7,018 bases of DNA from Gemmataceae bacterium (GTDB lineage: Bacteria; Planctomycetota; Planctomycetia; Gemmatales; Gemmataceae), in the NCBI GenBank assembly GCA_026418875.1, contig JAOAAM010000381.1, forward strand, positions 1-7,018, read 5' to 3'. Below, piece by piece: positions 1 to 6,172 of the stretch. The notes below the pieces were generated by a model. That model saw only the letters and a list, made by a program, of their open reading frames with translations. It was not told the origin of the DNA and searched no databases. Each line of letters begins with the position of its first letter. The first letter of the stretch is position 1. Made by a program: the position numbers and the translations under genes.

Positions 1-3000
1 GAGTGTTACTTGCCCACTTTCACCATGCAGGCCAGGCCCTTTGTTGTTTTCAACCGGTAAAAGGCGGTTATTCACGGTCAGGTCGATGGCTTTAAGGGCC
101 AAAATTCCAGCTCCGTCGTTGCTGTTGGCCACGATCAGGACCGGAGAAACATCACTTCCGACGAAGCCACGGTGACTCACGATTCCATGGCCGAATGCGG
201 CATCTCCACTCAAGTCGACCAACTCTGGGGTGACCTCGATCTCGCCATCATACTCCCTAGCGGTTTCTCCGCGACCATTTTCAGAGACGCTGACCGCCAC
301 GCCCGGGCCAAGAAGAACGTCATGCGTGGAGCGTACGCCATCCAAAGAGTTTTGAGTGATATTGGCCGAGGCGTTGATGATGACGCCAGGCCCACCTGAC
401 CCCTCGCCAGCAGCGGGATTCACGAATCCGAGGGCGACGATTCCGGCCCCCTCGTTACCTCGGATTTCATGGTTCGCGTTGGCACCCTCCAGGACGATGC
501 CAGCGAGGCTATACACGCCGTGTCCGCCGTTCCCGCTGATCGTCACTCCGGGCGCTTGGCTTTCCGCTGTGCCCTGGAGTGTGACTCCGTGCCTGGCCTG
601 GATTCCGAAAGTGGTATTGGCCGAGATCATGCCGTTTCTCACATTGACACTGCCGCGTTGGGATAGCACGCCGCCGAAGTTAGCCACGATGGAGGAGTTG
701 GCCAGCTCGACGTTTCCGACAGCGTTGACACCCCATAGTCCGTTGAAGCCGACGTTGACATGATCGAGACGAAGGGTGGAATTCTCGGGGCGGAGGTATG
801 CGATCCCGTTGAGGGCGAATCCGCCGATATTCAAGTTGCTGATGCTGGCACCGGCGGCGTTTGCGGTAAAGACAAGCCCGTTGGCCTGCCCGGCTTGGCT
901 GCCGAGGATAGTGATGCTGGCCTGTCCGGCATCGAGTTCGCCGTCGATCTGGACCGGACCATCAAAGAAGGGGAGAGCTGGCTGAGGTTGGATGCTGCGA
1001 TCCCCTTCGGCGAGGTTGAAAAGAATTCGCTCCGCTCCAGCGCGACTATTCGCAAACTCTAGGGCAGCCCGCAACGTCACTTGCAGGCCCTGAGTGTCCG
1101 GGTCGACGTCAAGCAGAGCGTCGTCGAAGAGGTCGCGTTCATCGCCGCTGCGGTTGACGATGATCGTGAGCGGGCTGAACTCGGAGGTGTTGCCGGCGCT
1201 GTCGGTGGCCGTCGCCGTGATGAGTTCACGGAAGCCCTCAAAGGAAACCTGGAAGCCACTGACACCAGTATCGTCCGGTTGGACGAGCAGAGTACCGAGG
1301 TAGAAGAGGGAGTCCTGGTCGTAGAAGTCGATGCGATAGATTTCGTTCGGCTTTCCGATAAGTCGGCCGCGGACGATGGTCTCATCGGGAGTGTGCTCGA
1401 CGCTCTGGATGTCAGGATGATTTTGGCGACTGTTGGGCCCTAAGTCCTGGTCGAAAGCATCGTTGAATGTGACGCCGTCAAAGCCGAGGTCGATCGCCAG
1501 CCCGTTGTTGAGTTGGATGATATTGCCGCGCAGACGATTGCGATCGGTGCCGTCGTCGATGACGACGATGCCGCCCTGCCCGTTGAAGGCAATGCGGTTG
1601 GCTTCCTTGCCAAAGTAGTCCACGCCGCCGATCAAGTTGTCGTGTGTGCTGTCCATCAGCAGGATGCCGGCAGTACCGTTGCCCAGTTGCTGGAAATTCT
1701 CCGGGTCGTAGTAAAAGTCGATGACTTCCTGAAAGCCCTCCAGGCCAATAAAGTTGCCCTGCAACTCGTTGGCGAACGCGTTCAGGCCCTGAATCTGAAT
1801 GCCAGCACCAGTGTTTCCGCTAATGACGTTGGACTTGACGAAATTGTTCGAGACATTATCCAACAGGACGCCAGTCCCATTGGCGACGACGCCGGTTGCG
1901 CCACTCTCCAGCCCCTTGACATAACCGATGCTGTTCCCTTCGATGGCGTTGCCCGCCGAGGTGCCCGTCACATGGACGCCGGCACCGGTATTGCCACCGA
2001 TGATGTTGTCTACACCGTCGATGATGAAGATGGGTAAGTGTGTCTCGTCGTCGATCCCATCAAGGTTGACATCGACGAAGTCGAAAAATGGGGAGTTGTA
2101 AAAGCCGATCTGGTTATTATGGCTATCAATGATCTGGATGCCGTGCTGTCCGTTGCCCATGGCCTGAAGCTGGTAAACGTCATCGACGAGCGTCACTCCA
2201 ACGCCGATGCGGTTGCCGCCAACGTAGTTGGCCGAGCCGCCTTCGATGCGGATGCCGCTGCCGCCGTTATCACCGACGGTATTCCTAAAGATCGTCTGTT
2301 CGACGCCGCCGCTCAAACGGATACCGACTCCAGCGTTTCCGGCGGCCGTCTCAACCGTGTGGTCCTCACTCCGATGAATGCCGACAAAGTTGAAGGCGAT
2401 ATCGCTGAATCCAGACGGGGTTTGGATCAGGATACCGTCGCCCTGATTCTTGATCACGGTGTTGAAGAAGATCGTCGTGTCGGCGACATTGATGGCGCGA
2501 ATGCCGTTGCCCTGGTTACCAACGTAGGTCCCGTTTTCGAGCCGAGCGCCGACTTTGTTCGACTGGATGAAACTGTCGCTGATGTTCTCGACGTCGATGC
2601 CGTGCCCACCGTTGTCAGCGATGATGTTCCCACCCACGTAATGTCCGCTACCGCCTTCGATGACGACGCCGGCTCTGTCGTTTCCCAGGGGAACGGTCCG
2701 ATCCAGATCCAGACCGATGATGTTGCTGTCGATCGTGTTGCCATCCGATTCGGTGATGCGCACCCCAACTCCACGATTGTCGGAGATGAGGCTGTTGGCG
2801 ATCGTGTTCCCATTCCCGGTGATACGGACACCGCCGCCGCTGTTCGCGCCGATGTGCAAATCGTCGAGAATGATCCGATCGGTATCGACGCGGACACCAA
2901 ATCCGGAGAAGTTGAGCAACGCCAGACCGCTGACGCGACTACCAGCTCCGCTCGTATCCGGGTTTGGCAGGGTGTCGCCGTTGGCACCATCACCCACGAA

Positions 3001-5013
3001 GCGAAGGCCATCGCTGCCGGCTCCGTCGAGCGTGAGCCGCGCCCGCTTTTCAAGCAGTACCTCGGGCGTGCCCGTCGGCAACCCAACAATCGTCACCCGG
3101 TGGTCGATCACATCGAGTGGATTGGTGAGTTCCAAGACAAAACTGCCTAACGATGCGTTTTCGTTGTACATCCCGGCCAGATCGATCAAGATCACGTCCC
3201 GACCACTGCGCTGCCGGGCATAGTCCAGTGCGGCGCGAAGGGAAATCTGGGCCCCCGGGGTGTCGAGATCGATGTCGACGACGTTTGGGTCCGCGCTGGC
3301 GTTGGATTGATCAAGATTGCTGTTGACCAGCAGATGCTGATAAGTGGTGATCTCGGCTTCGACAGGGCGCAATTGGTTCCCCGGACCGAGTCGGCGGATA
3401 TTGGACGCAAAGACAACCGAGTGGCCAGCAACGCCGAATGCCGACGCGGCACCGAGTCCGGATTGGCTCAGTGTCACGGCCTGAACCCGTTCGCCGTTGT
3501 GGCTGATTCGCTGGACTTGATCGTCCGGCGTGCCATCGCCCTGGGATTGGACCATCTGGAAGCCGAGGCTAGCCTCCCCGGTCGGTGCGACCGCGAGATA
3601 ACCCCGAATCAATTGACCCGAGTTGTCCAGCTCACCTTGGAAATCACGTGCCCCGAAGTAACGCGAATACACGACCTCATCACCCGACGTATTGATCTTG
3701 GTCAGTGGCAACGAAACGACATTCGGTTGACCCGGCGTTGTCGATGTCAGTTCCAGGCCCATCACGTAGCTATTCCCATCCGCATCGACCGCGACTTCCG
3801 GAGTCGCACCGATCGGACCGACGACTCGTCCCAAATACGTCGAGAACACGATCGACGTGCCATTAGGCGCAAGTTTCACCAAAAACCCTGATTGGCTCAG
3901 GCTGTCTGGCGTAGTGTCCAGAGCATTGACCAACGGGAACTTCTCCTGCTCGGCCGACGCCGGAGCGCCCTTCTTCCCGACCAGGATGATGCTGCCGTCC
4001 AAAGCAATGGCGATGTCCTCGACCTGCTCGAATTCCTTGCCGCCGATCAGGGCCGTGAAGGTGACGGATCCGGTGTCGTCGTAACGGGTGACAAAGGCGT
4101 CAAACGTACTGGCGACCGGTCGATCAGGGCGATCCGGATCCGCGCCGATCTCATCCAAGTCAAAGTTTGGATCGCCAAAAACCTCGAACCGAACAGATCC
4201 TCGCTGGCCATCGAAGAAGTCATTCCCCTTGATTCCGCCAGCGACGTAGACGCGTCCGTGAGAATCAAAAGCGACGCTCGAAATGAATTCCCCGCCAATG
4301 CTCTTCGAACCCAAATAGGTGGCAAACATCACTTGGCCGTTCGCGTCGTAGCGAACAAGGAAGCCGTCCTCCGGCCCGCGGCGTATTTCCTGCTCCGCCC
4401 CTGCGGTCGCCAGGCCAGTCGCCGTAGTCATTCCGACAATCGCCAAGCCGCCGTCCGGAGCAACGGCAACGTCGGTAATTACTTCACGACCCGATGCGCC
4501 GAAGATTGAGTGAGCAAGAATCTGCGAACCATCCGCTGACAAACGCCGAGCGAATAGATCGGTCTCGGCATTGGGATCGAGAGTCGCACCATTAGCTCCC
4601 GTGCGGCCGACCAACCAAACACTGTTGTCCGGTGCGATTTGCACATGAGACACCAAGTAATCATGAGAGTTGTCTTGCACCTTCATCAAGCTGACGGCGT
4701 CCTGAGCCACAATTGAACTGTGGAACACACTGGGCACCGAACGATCTTCCAGCCCCTCCACGCGAAGGCCGGGCCGAGGCGTCCGGGGGCTCGCCTTGGC
4801 CGTCCGGCTCGATGGTCCCTCCGACCCGAGTAACGTGCGACGCAACGACGAGCGAACCTCCTCCCACCAGCCGTTCAAGCGATCCATGGACTGCGCCAAC
4901 TCTTTAAGAAGGGTTGGCATTCTCTTCAGATCGGTTGATGGTTCCGTCGGTTCGGTCGTCAATCGGGAATCGAGTCGGCGGAAAAATGAACGATAACGAC
5001 GCGTCGACGGCAT
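1..5013 (-). CDS. Giant LEDR-motif surface/exported protein with SBBP beta-propeller and right-handed beta-helix domains (partial, C-terminus outside window)
   Basis: One frame is open for 1671 codons from ATG at 5013 to base 1, with no stop. An in-frame TGA at 5041-5043 precedes the ATG; an in-frame GTG at 5017-5019 is an alternative start. The only Shine-Dalgarno-like element is GGGGG at 5021-5025. Residues 1-85 are basic and Ser/Pro-rich without a clear Sec-type hydrophobic core. LEDRSVPS (88-95) matches the planctomycete LEPR/LEDR extracellular-protein motif. Residues 118-480 hold about five SBBP-like propeller blades (e.g. DAFVTRYDDTGS at 305, GFLVKLAPNG at 376, each ending near DG-x-x-x-V-x-G). 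SLRAAL at 591 opens a beta-helix (about 605-1190) full of GNxI, YVGGN and NIIGG turns. An Ig-like segment (about 1200-1285) ends in TATATDSAGNTSEFSP. TLRAAL at 1313 opens a second helix that continues past the edge. A DVNLDGIDD loop (981-989) may bind calcium. Likely role: adhesin or cell-surface structural protein; enzymatic activity is not evident. Frame and architecture are certain, function is inferred. Confidence 0.93.
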   Translation of the reverse strand, partial: MPSTRRYRSFFRRLDSRLTTEPTEPSTDLKRMPTLLKELAQSMDRLNGWWEEVRSSLRRTLLGSEGPSSRTAKASPRTPRPGLRVEGLEDRSVPSVFHSSIVAQDAVSLMKVQDNSHDYLVSHVQIAPDNSVWLVGRTGANGATLDPNAETDLFARRLSADGSQILAHSIFGASGREVITDVAVAPDGGLAIVGMTTATGLATAGAEQEIRRGPEDGFLVRYDANGQVMFATYLGSKSIGGEFISSVAFDSHGRVYVAGGIKGNDFFDGQRGSVRFEVFGDPNFDLDEIGADPDRPDRPVASTFDAFVTRYDDTGSVTFTALIGGKEFEQVEDIAIALDGSIILVGKKGAPASAEQEKFPLVNALDTTPDSLSQSGFLVKLAPNGTSIVFSTYLGRVVGPIGATPEVAVDADGNSYVMGLELTSTTPGQPNVVSLPLTKINTSGDEVVYSRYFGARDFQGELDNSGQLIRGYLAVAPTGEASLGFQMVQSQGDGTPDDQVQRISHNGERVQAVTLSQSGLGAASAFGVAGHSVVFASNIRRLGPGNQLRPVEAEITTYQHLLVNSNLDQSNASADPNVVDIDLDTPGAQISLRAALDYARQRSGRDVILIDLAGMYNENASLGSFVLELTNPLDVIDHRVTIVGLPTGTPEVLLEKRARLTLDGAGSDGLRFVGDGANGDTLPNPDTSGAGSRVSGLALLNFSGFGVRVDTDRIILDDLHIGANSGGGVRITGNGNTIANSLISDNRGVGVRITESDGNTIDSNIIGLDLDRTVPLGNDRAGVVIEGGSGHYVGGNIIADNGGHGIDVENISDSFIQSNKVGARLENGTYVGNQGNGIRAINVADTTIFFNTVIKNQGDGILIQTPSGFSDIAFNFVGIHRSEDHTVETAAGNAGVGIRLSGGVEQTIFRNTVGDNGGSGIRIEGGSANYVGGNRIGVGVTLVDDVYQLQAMGNGQHGIQIIDSHNNQIGFYNSPFFDFVDVNLDGIDDETHLPIFIIDGVDNIIGGNTGAGVHVTGTSAGNAIEGNSIGYVKGLESGATGVVANGTGVLLDNVSNNFVKSNVISGNTGAGIQIQGLNAFANELQGNFIGLEGFQEVIDFYYDPENFQQLGNGTAGILLMDSTHDNLIGGVDYFGKEANRIAFNGQGGIVVIDDGTDRNRLRGNIIQLNNGLAIDLGFDGVTFNDAFDQDLGPNSRQNHPDIQSVEHTPDETIVRGRLIGKPNEIYRIDFYDQDSLFYLGTLLVQPDDTGVSGFQVSFEGFRELITATATDSAGNTSEFSPLTIIVNRSGDERDLFDDALLDVDPDTQGLQVTLRAALEFANSRAGAERILFNLAEGDRSIQPQPALPFFDGPVQIDGELDAGQASITILGSQAGQANGLVFTANAAGASISNLNIGGFALNGIAYLRPENSTLRLDHVNVGFNGLWGVNAVGNVELANSSIVANFGGVLSQRGSVNVRNGMISANTTFGIQARHGVTLQGTAESQAPGVTISGNGGHGVYSLAGIVLEGANANHEIRGNEGAGIVALGFVNPAAGEGSGGPGVIINASANITQNSLDGVRSTHDVLLGPGVAVSVSENGRGETAREYDGEIEVTPELVDLSGDAAFGHGIVSHRGFVGSDVSPVLIVANSNDGAGILALKAIDLTVNNRLLPVENNKGPGLHGESGQVTL

Positions 5014-5085
5014 GACCACACCCCCGCAGATGATAATGGATCAAATCATGACACGGCCGGCTGACGCTCATTCAGCCCGGAACTT

Positions 5086-5111
5086 TATGCGCGGATCTGA
5101 CGCATCGTTAC
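5086..5111 (-). promoter_or_regulatory. Candidate ECF-type promoter of the giant surface-protein gene
   Basis: Read on the minus strand, GTAACG (5111-5106), a 12-base spacer and CGCGCATA (5093-5086) lie 72 bases upstream of the ATG at 5013. The same two boxes with the same spacing occur upstream of the kinase, where the second box is CGCGTATA. ECF sigma factors typically read an AAC-containing -35 and a short CG-containing -10, which this resembles. The identity of the cognate sigma factor is inference; the neighbouring ECF gene is the obvious candidate. The predicted leader would be about 65 bases. Confidence 0.5.
5093..5103. repeat. Direct repeat GGATCTGACGC, copy 1 (inside promoter-like element)
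   Basis: The 11-base string GGATCTGACGC recurs exactly at 5288-5298, 195 bases away. On the minus strand both copies are preceded by GTAA with the same four-base gap, so the shared unit is GTAA-N4-GCGTCAGATCC. This copy covers most of the spacer and the first base of the -10-like box of the candidate promoter. A nine-base partial copy, GCGGATCTG, is at 5171-5179, exactly 80 bases from the matching bases at 5091-5099. Confidence 0.6.
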
Positions 5112-5272
5112 AGGTTTTCTCAAAAATCTCGGGAGAGACGACTGCAAACCATGAAGACGGCGGGAGAGTTGCGGATCTGGACTGCCCAAAATGGCTTTTT
5201 TGAGGAGGCTCTTCTGTTGTTGTTTTGTCTCAGCTTGGTCTGAAATTTGAGCCCCTACGTATTCACGAGCGA

Positions 5273-5281
5273 GGGGGGGGG
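5273..5281. repeat. Homopolymer run of nine G (plus strand)
   Basis: Nine consecutive G residues lie in the non-coding spacer, 123 bases downstream of the sigma stop codon in the direction of transcription and about 160 bases before the candidate promoter of the giant gene. Such runs can change length by slippage. Its position outside both reading frames and away from the -35/-10 spacing argues against a direct on/off switch here. Confidence 0.6.
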
Positions 5282-5287
5282 ATATGT

Positions 5288-5298
5288 GGATCTGACGC
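5288..5298. repeat. Direct repeat GGATCTGACGC, copy 2
   Basis: This is the second exact copy of the 11-base string, with GTAA (minus strand, 5306-5303) at the same offset as in copy 1. The -35-like box is degenerate (GTAATC instead of GTAACG) and the sequence after the repeat is ACATATC rather than GCGCATA. It therefore looks like a decayed or diverged duplicate of the promoter region, or a second binding site for a regulator. It adjoins the nine-G run at 5273-5281. Confidence 0.55.
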
Positions 5299-5381
5299 GG
5301 GATTACGTCGCGTTCACTGCCAGCTCGTCCACGACCCTAGAACATGGTGCGTTGAACTTTTCCGGCGCCAACAGGCGTGGC

Positions 5382-5405
5382 AAAGTGGAGGCACAGTTCC
5401 ACTTT
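5382..5405 (-). terminator. Stem-loop overlapping the sigma factor stop codon (possible weak terminator)
   Basis: AAAGTGGA (5382-5389) and TCCACTTT (5398-5405) form a perfect 8-base-pair stem with an 8-base loop. The outer arm includes two bases of the TAA stop codon of the sigma gene. No T-run follows on the minus strand (the next bases are GCCACGCC), so it is not a canonical intrinsic terminator. It could instead stabilise the 3' end of the message. Confidence 0.35.
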
Positions 5406-5973
5406 AGTCGAGGAACCCCCTCAGCAACTGCCGGAGTCGCGCCAGCACGCGCGATGACGCCACGCGGACGGCTCCGGCTGTCGTGCCCAATTCTGTGGCA
5501 ACTTCGTTCGCAGCCCGGCCAAGGATCACGTGCTGCCAACACGCCTGCCAAGTTTGGGGCTGAAACTCCTGCTGCATCATCAGCAGCGCCTGCCGCATCA
5601 ACTCCTGACGGTACTCTTGCTCAGTGAACTCTTCCACCCAATCGTCCACCGTCGCTTCGTTGGCCGCCGAGATGTGATCAACTGGCAGTGCTTTGCGCCG
5701 ATTCAGTTCGCGCCACTTGTTGACCAGCACGGTGCGCAACCAGCCGCGGAAGCTGCCGCAAGGTCCTTCAATGTACCGGAATTCGGGCAGCTTTCGCAGC
5801 AGTATCAAAAATACTTCTTGAACGAGGTCGCCGACATCACTCTGCGGTACTCCCAGCCGGCTTGCCCAGCTGTGCAACAGCGGCGTGTATAGGGTGACGA
5901 AATCCGACCACGCCTCGGGCGAATACGATCGCTGACTCAACCGCTCGAGCAAGCTGATCGATGTGGTATACAT
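5404..5973 (-). CDS. ECF-family RNA polymerase sigma factor
   Basis: This 189-residue protein has the size and order of an ECF sigma factor. Sigma region 2 spans about residues 15-95, with the core-binding DLVQEVFLILLRKLPEF (49-65) and the -10 recognition stretch GSFRGWLRTVLVNKWREL (73-90). Region 4 (about 140-185) carries a helix-turn-helix, AANEVATELGTTAGAVRVAS, followed by a basic tail. I chose ATG at 5973 because MYTTSISLLERL matches the usual N-terminus of planctomycete relatives. The frame stays open to an ATG at 6135, but that adds 54 residues unlike the family. No Shine-Dalgarno sequence is visible before 5973. The gene is divergent from a Ser/Thr kinase, a pairing known for several ECF groups, and lies upstream of the giant surface-protein gene. 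No separate anti-sigma gene is in the window. Family assignment is firm; the regulon is inferred from shared promoter-like boxes. Confidence 0.93.
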   Translation of the reverse strand: MYTTSISLLERLSQRSYSPEAWSDFVTLYTPLLHSWASRLGVPQSDVGDLVQEVFLILLRKLPEFRYIEGPCGSFRGWLRTVLVNKWRELNRRKALPVDHISAANEATVDDWVEEFTEQEYRQELMRQALLMMQQEFQPQTWQACWQHVILGRAANEVATELGTTAGAVRVASSRVLARLRQLLRGFLD

Positions 5974-6035
5974 GGAGAGTCCGAGAAGCGCCCGGAAGCG
6001 CCCCGGGGAGCGGACGTTCCGATACGTCACGTGTG

Positions 6036-6064
6036 TATCCACAAGTGGCATGATCGCGGTTACA
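6036..6064 (-). promoter_or_regulatory. Weak candidate promoter of the sigma factor gene
   Basis: On the minus strand, TGTAACC (6064-6058) is followed after 15 bases by GTGGATA (6042-6036). The first box shares GTAAC with the elements upstream of the kinase and the giant gene, and the second shares only the final ATA, with a slightly different spacing. If real it would imply autoregulation with a leader of about 55-60 bases. Because only the first box matches well, it may be chance. Confidence 0.25.
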
Positions 6065-6124
6065 CAAAGAAAGGATATTCGCGGTTGGGAGCGTGAACAA
6101 GGCTTGTCAAGGGGAGCCGCGGTG

Positions 6125-6150
6125 GTAACGTTCAACCGGTCTCGCGTATA
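6125..6150 (+). promoter_or_regulatory. Candidate ECF-type promoter of the kinase gene
   Basis: GTAACG (6125-6130), a 12-base spacer and CGCGTATA (6143-6150) lie directly before the kinase. A start of transcription a few bases downstream would leave a leader of about 15-20 bases that just includes the ribosome site GGAGG at 6162, which is a sensible arrangement. The element matches the one before the giant gene at 13 fixed positions with identical spacing. Confidence 0.5.
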
Positions 6151-6161
6151 TTCAAGGTGAC

Positions 6162-6166
6162 GGAGG
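6162..6166 (+). promoter_or_regulatory. Shine-Dalgarno site of the kinase gene
   Basis: GGAGG lies six bases before the ATG at 6173. It is the clearest ribosome site in the window and fixes the kinase start. Neither the sigma gene nor the giant gene has a comparable site. Confidence 0.8.
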
Positions 6167-6172
6167 CATCAA

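Larger units (their letters stand above)
5014..5403. other. 390-base non-coding spacer between sigma factor gene and giant protein gene
   Basis: I see no convincing gene here. The short plus-strand open frames have no recognisable domain and no good ribosome site. The spacer holds a bipartite promoter-like element at 5086-5111 (minus), an 11-base direct repeat GGATCTGACGC at 5093 and 5288 with a shorter GCGGATCTG copy at 5171, a run of nine G at 5273-5281, and a stem-loop that begins at 5382 and overlaps the sigma stop codon. Its length and own promoter-like element suggest the giant gene is transcribed separately from the sigma gene rather than as a tight operon. Confidence 0.7.

Noticed and set aside
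172..1443. Several overlapping plus-strand open frames of 60-135 codons
   Set aside because: All are antisense to the second beta-helix and Ig-like segment, with no family resemblance and no convincing ribosome sites.
2454..3089. 211-codon minus-strand frame inside the giant gene
   Set aside because: It is out of frame with the giant gene and its Ser/Thr/Arg-rich composition is typical of a shifted reading of GC-rich repeats.
1513..3150. Two long consecutive plus-strand open frames (174 and 370 codons, same frame)
   Set aside because: They lie antisense to the giant protein frame, whose translation is coherent beta-helix throughout. The plus-strand translations show no recognisable domain and look like the shadow of repetitive codons.
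1400..3200. DNA-level tandem repeats or a CRISPR-like array in the beta-helix coding region
   Set aside because: The periodicity is at protein level (GNxI turns); no exact regularly spaced DNA repeat is visible.
5185..5201. Possible plus-strand terminator GCC-CAAAAT-GGC followed by six T
   Set aside because: The stem is only three base pairs and no plus-strand gene ends there.
5012..5627. Short plus-strand frames (63, 60 and 126 codons) in the spacer and over the sigma gene end
   Set aside because: No domain, no clear ribosome site, and the longest overlaps the sigma gene antisense.
6104..6131. Housekeeping-type promoter TTGTCA-N16-TAACGT before the kinase
   Set aside because: The -35 is decent but the -10 matches the consensus at only about three positions and coincides with the stronger shared GTAACG box.
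5974..6135. 54-codon N-terminal extension of the sigma factor to ATG 6135
   Set aside because: The extension has no similarity to ECF N-termini, spans the divergent promoter region and overlaps the kinase promoter-like element. The family-like N-terminus begins at 5973.
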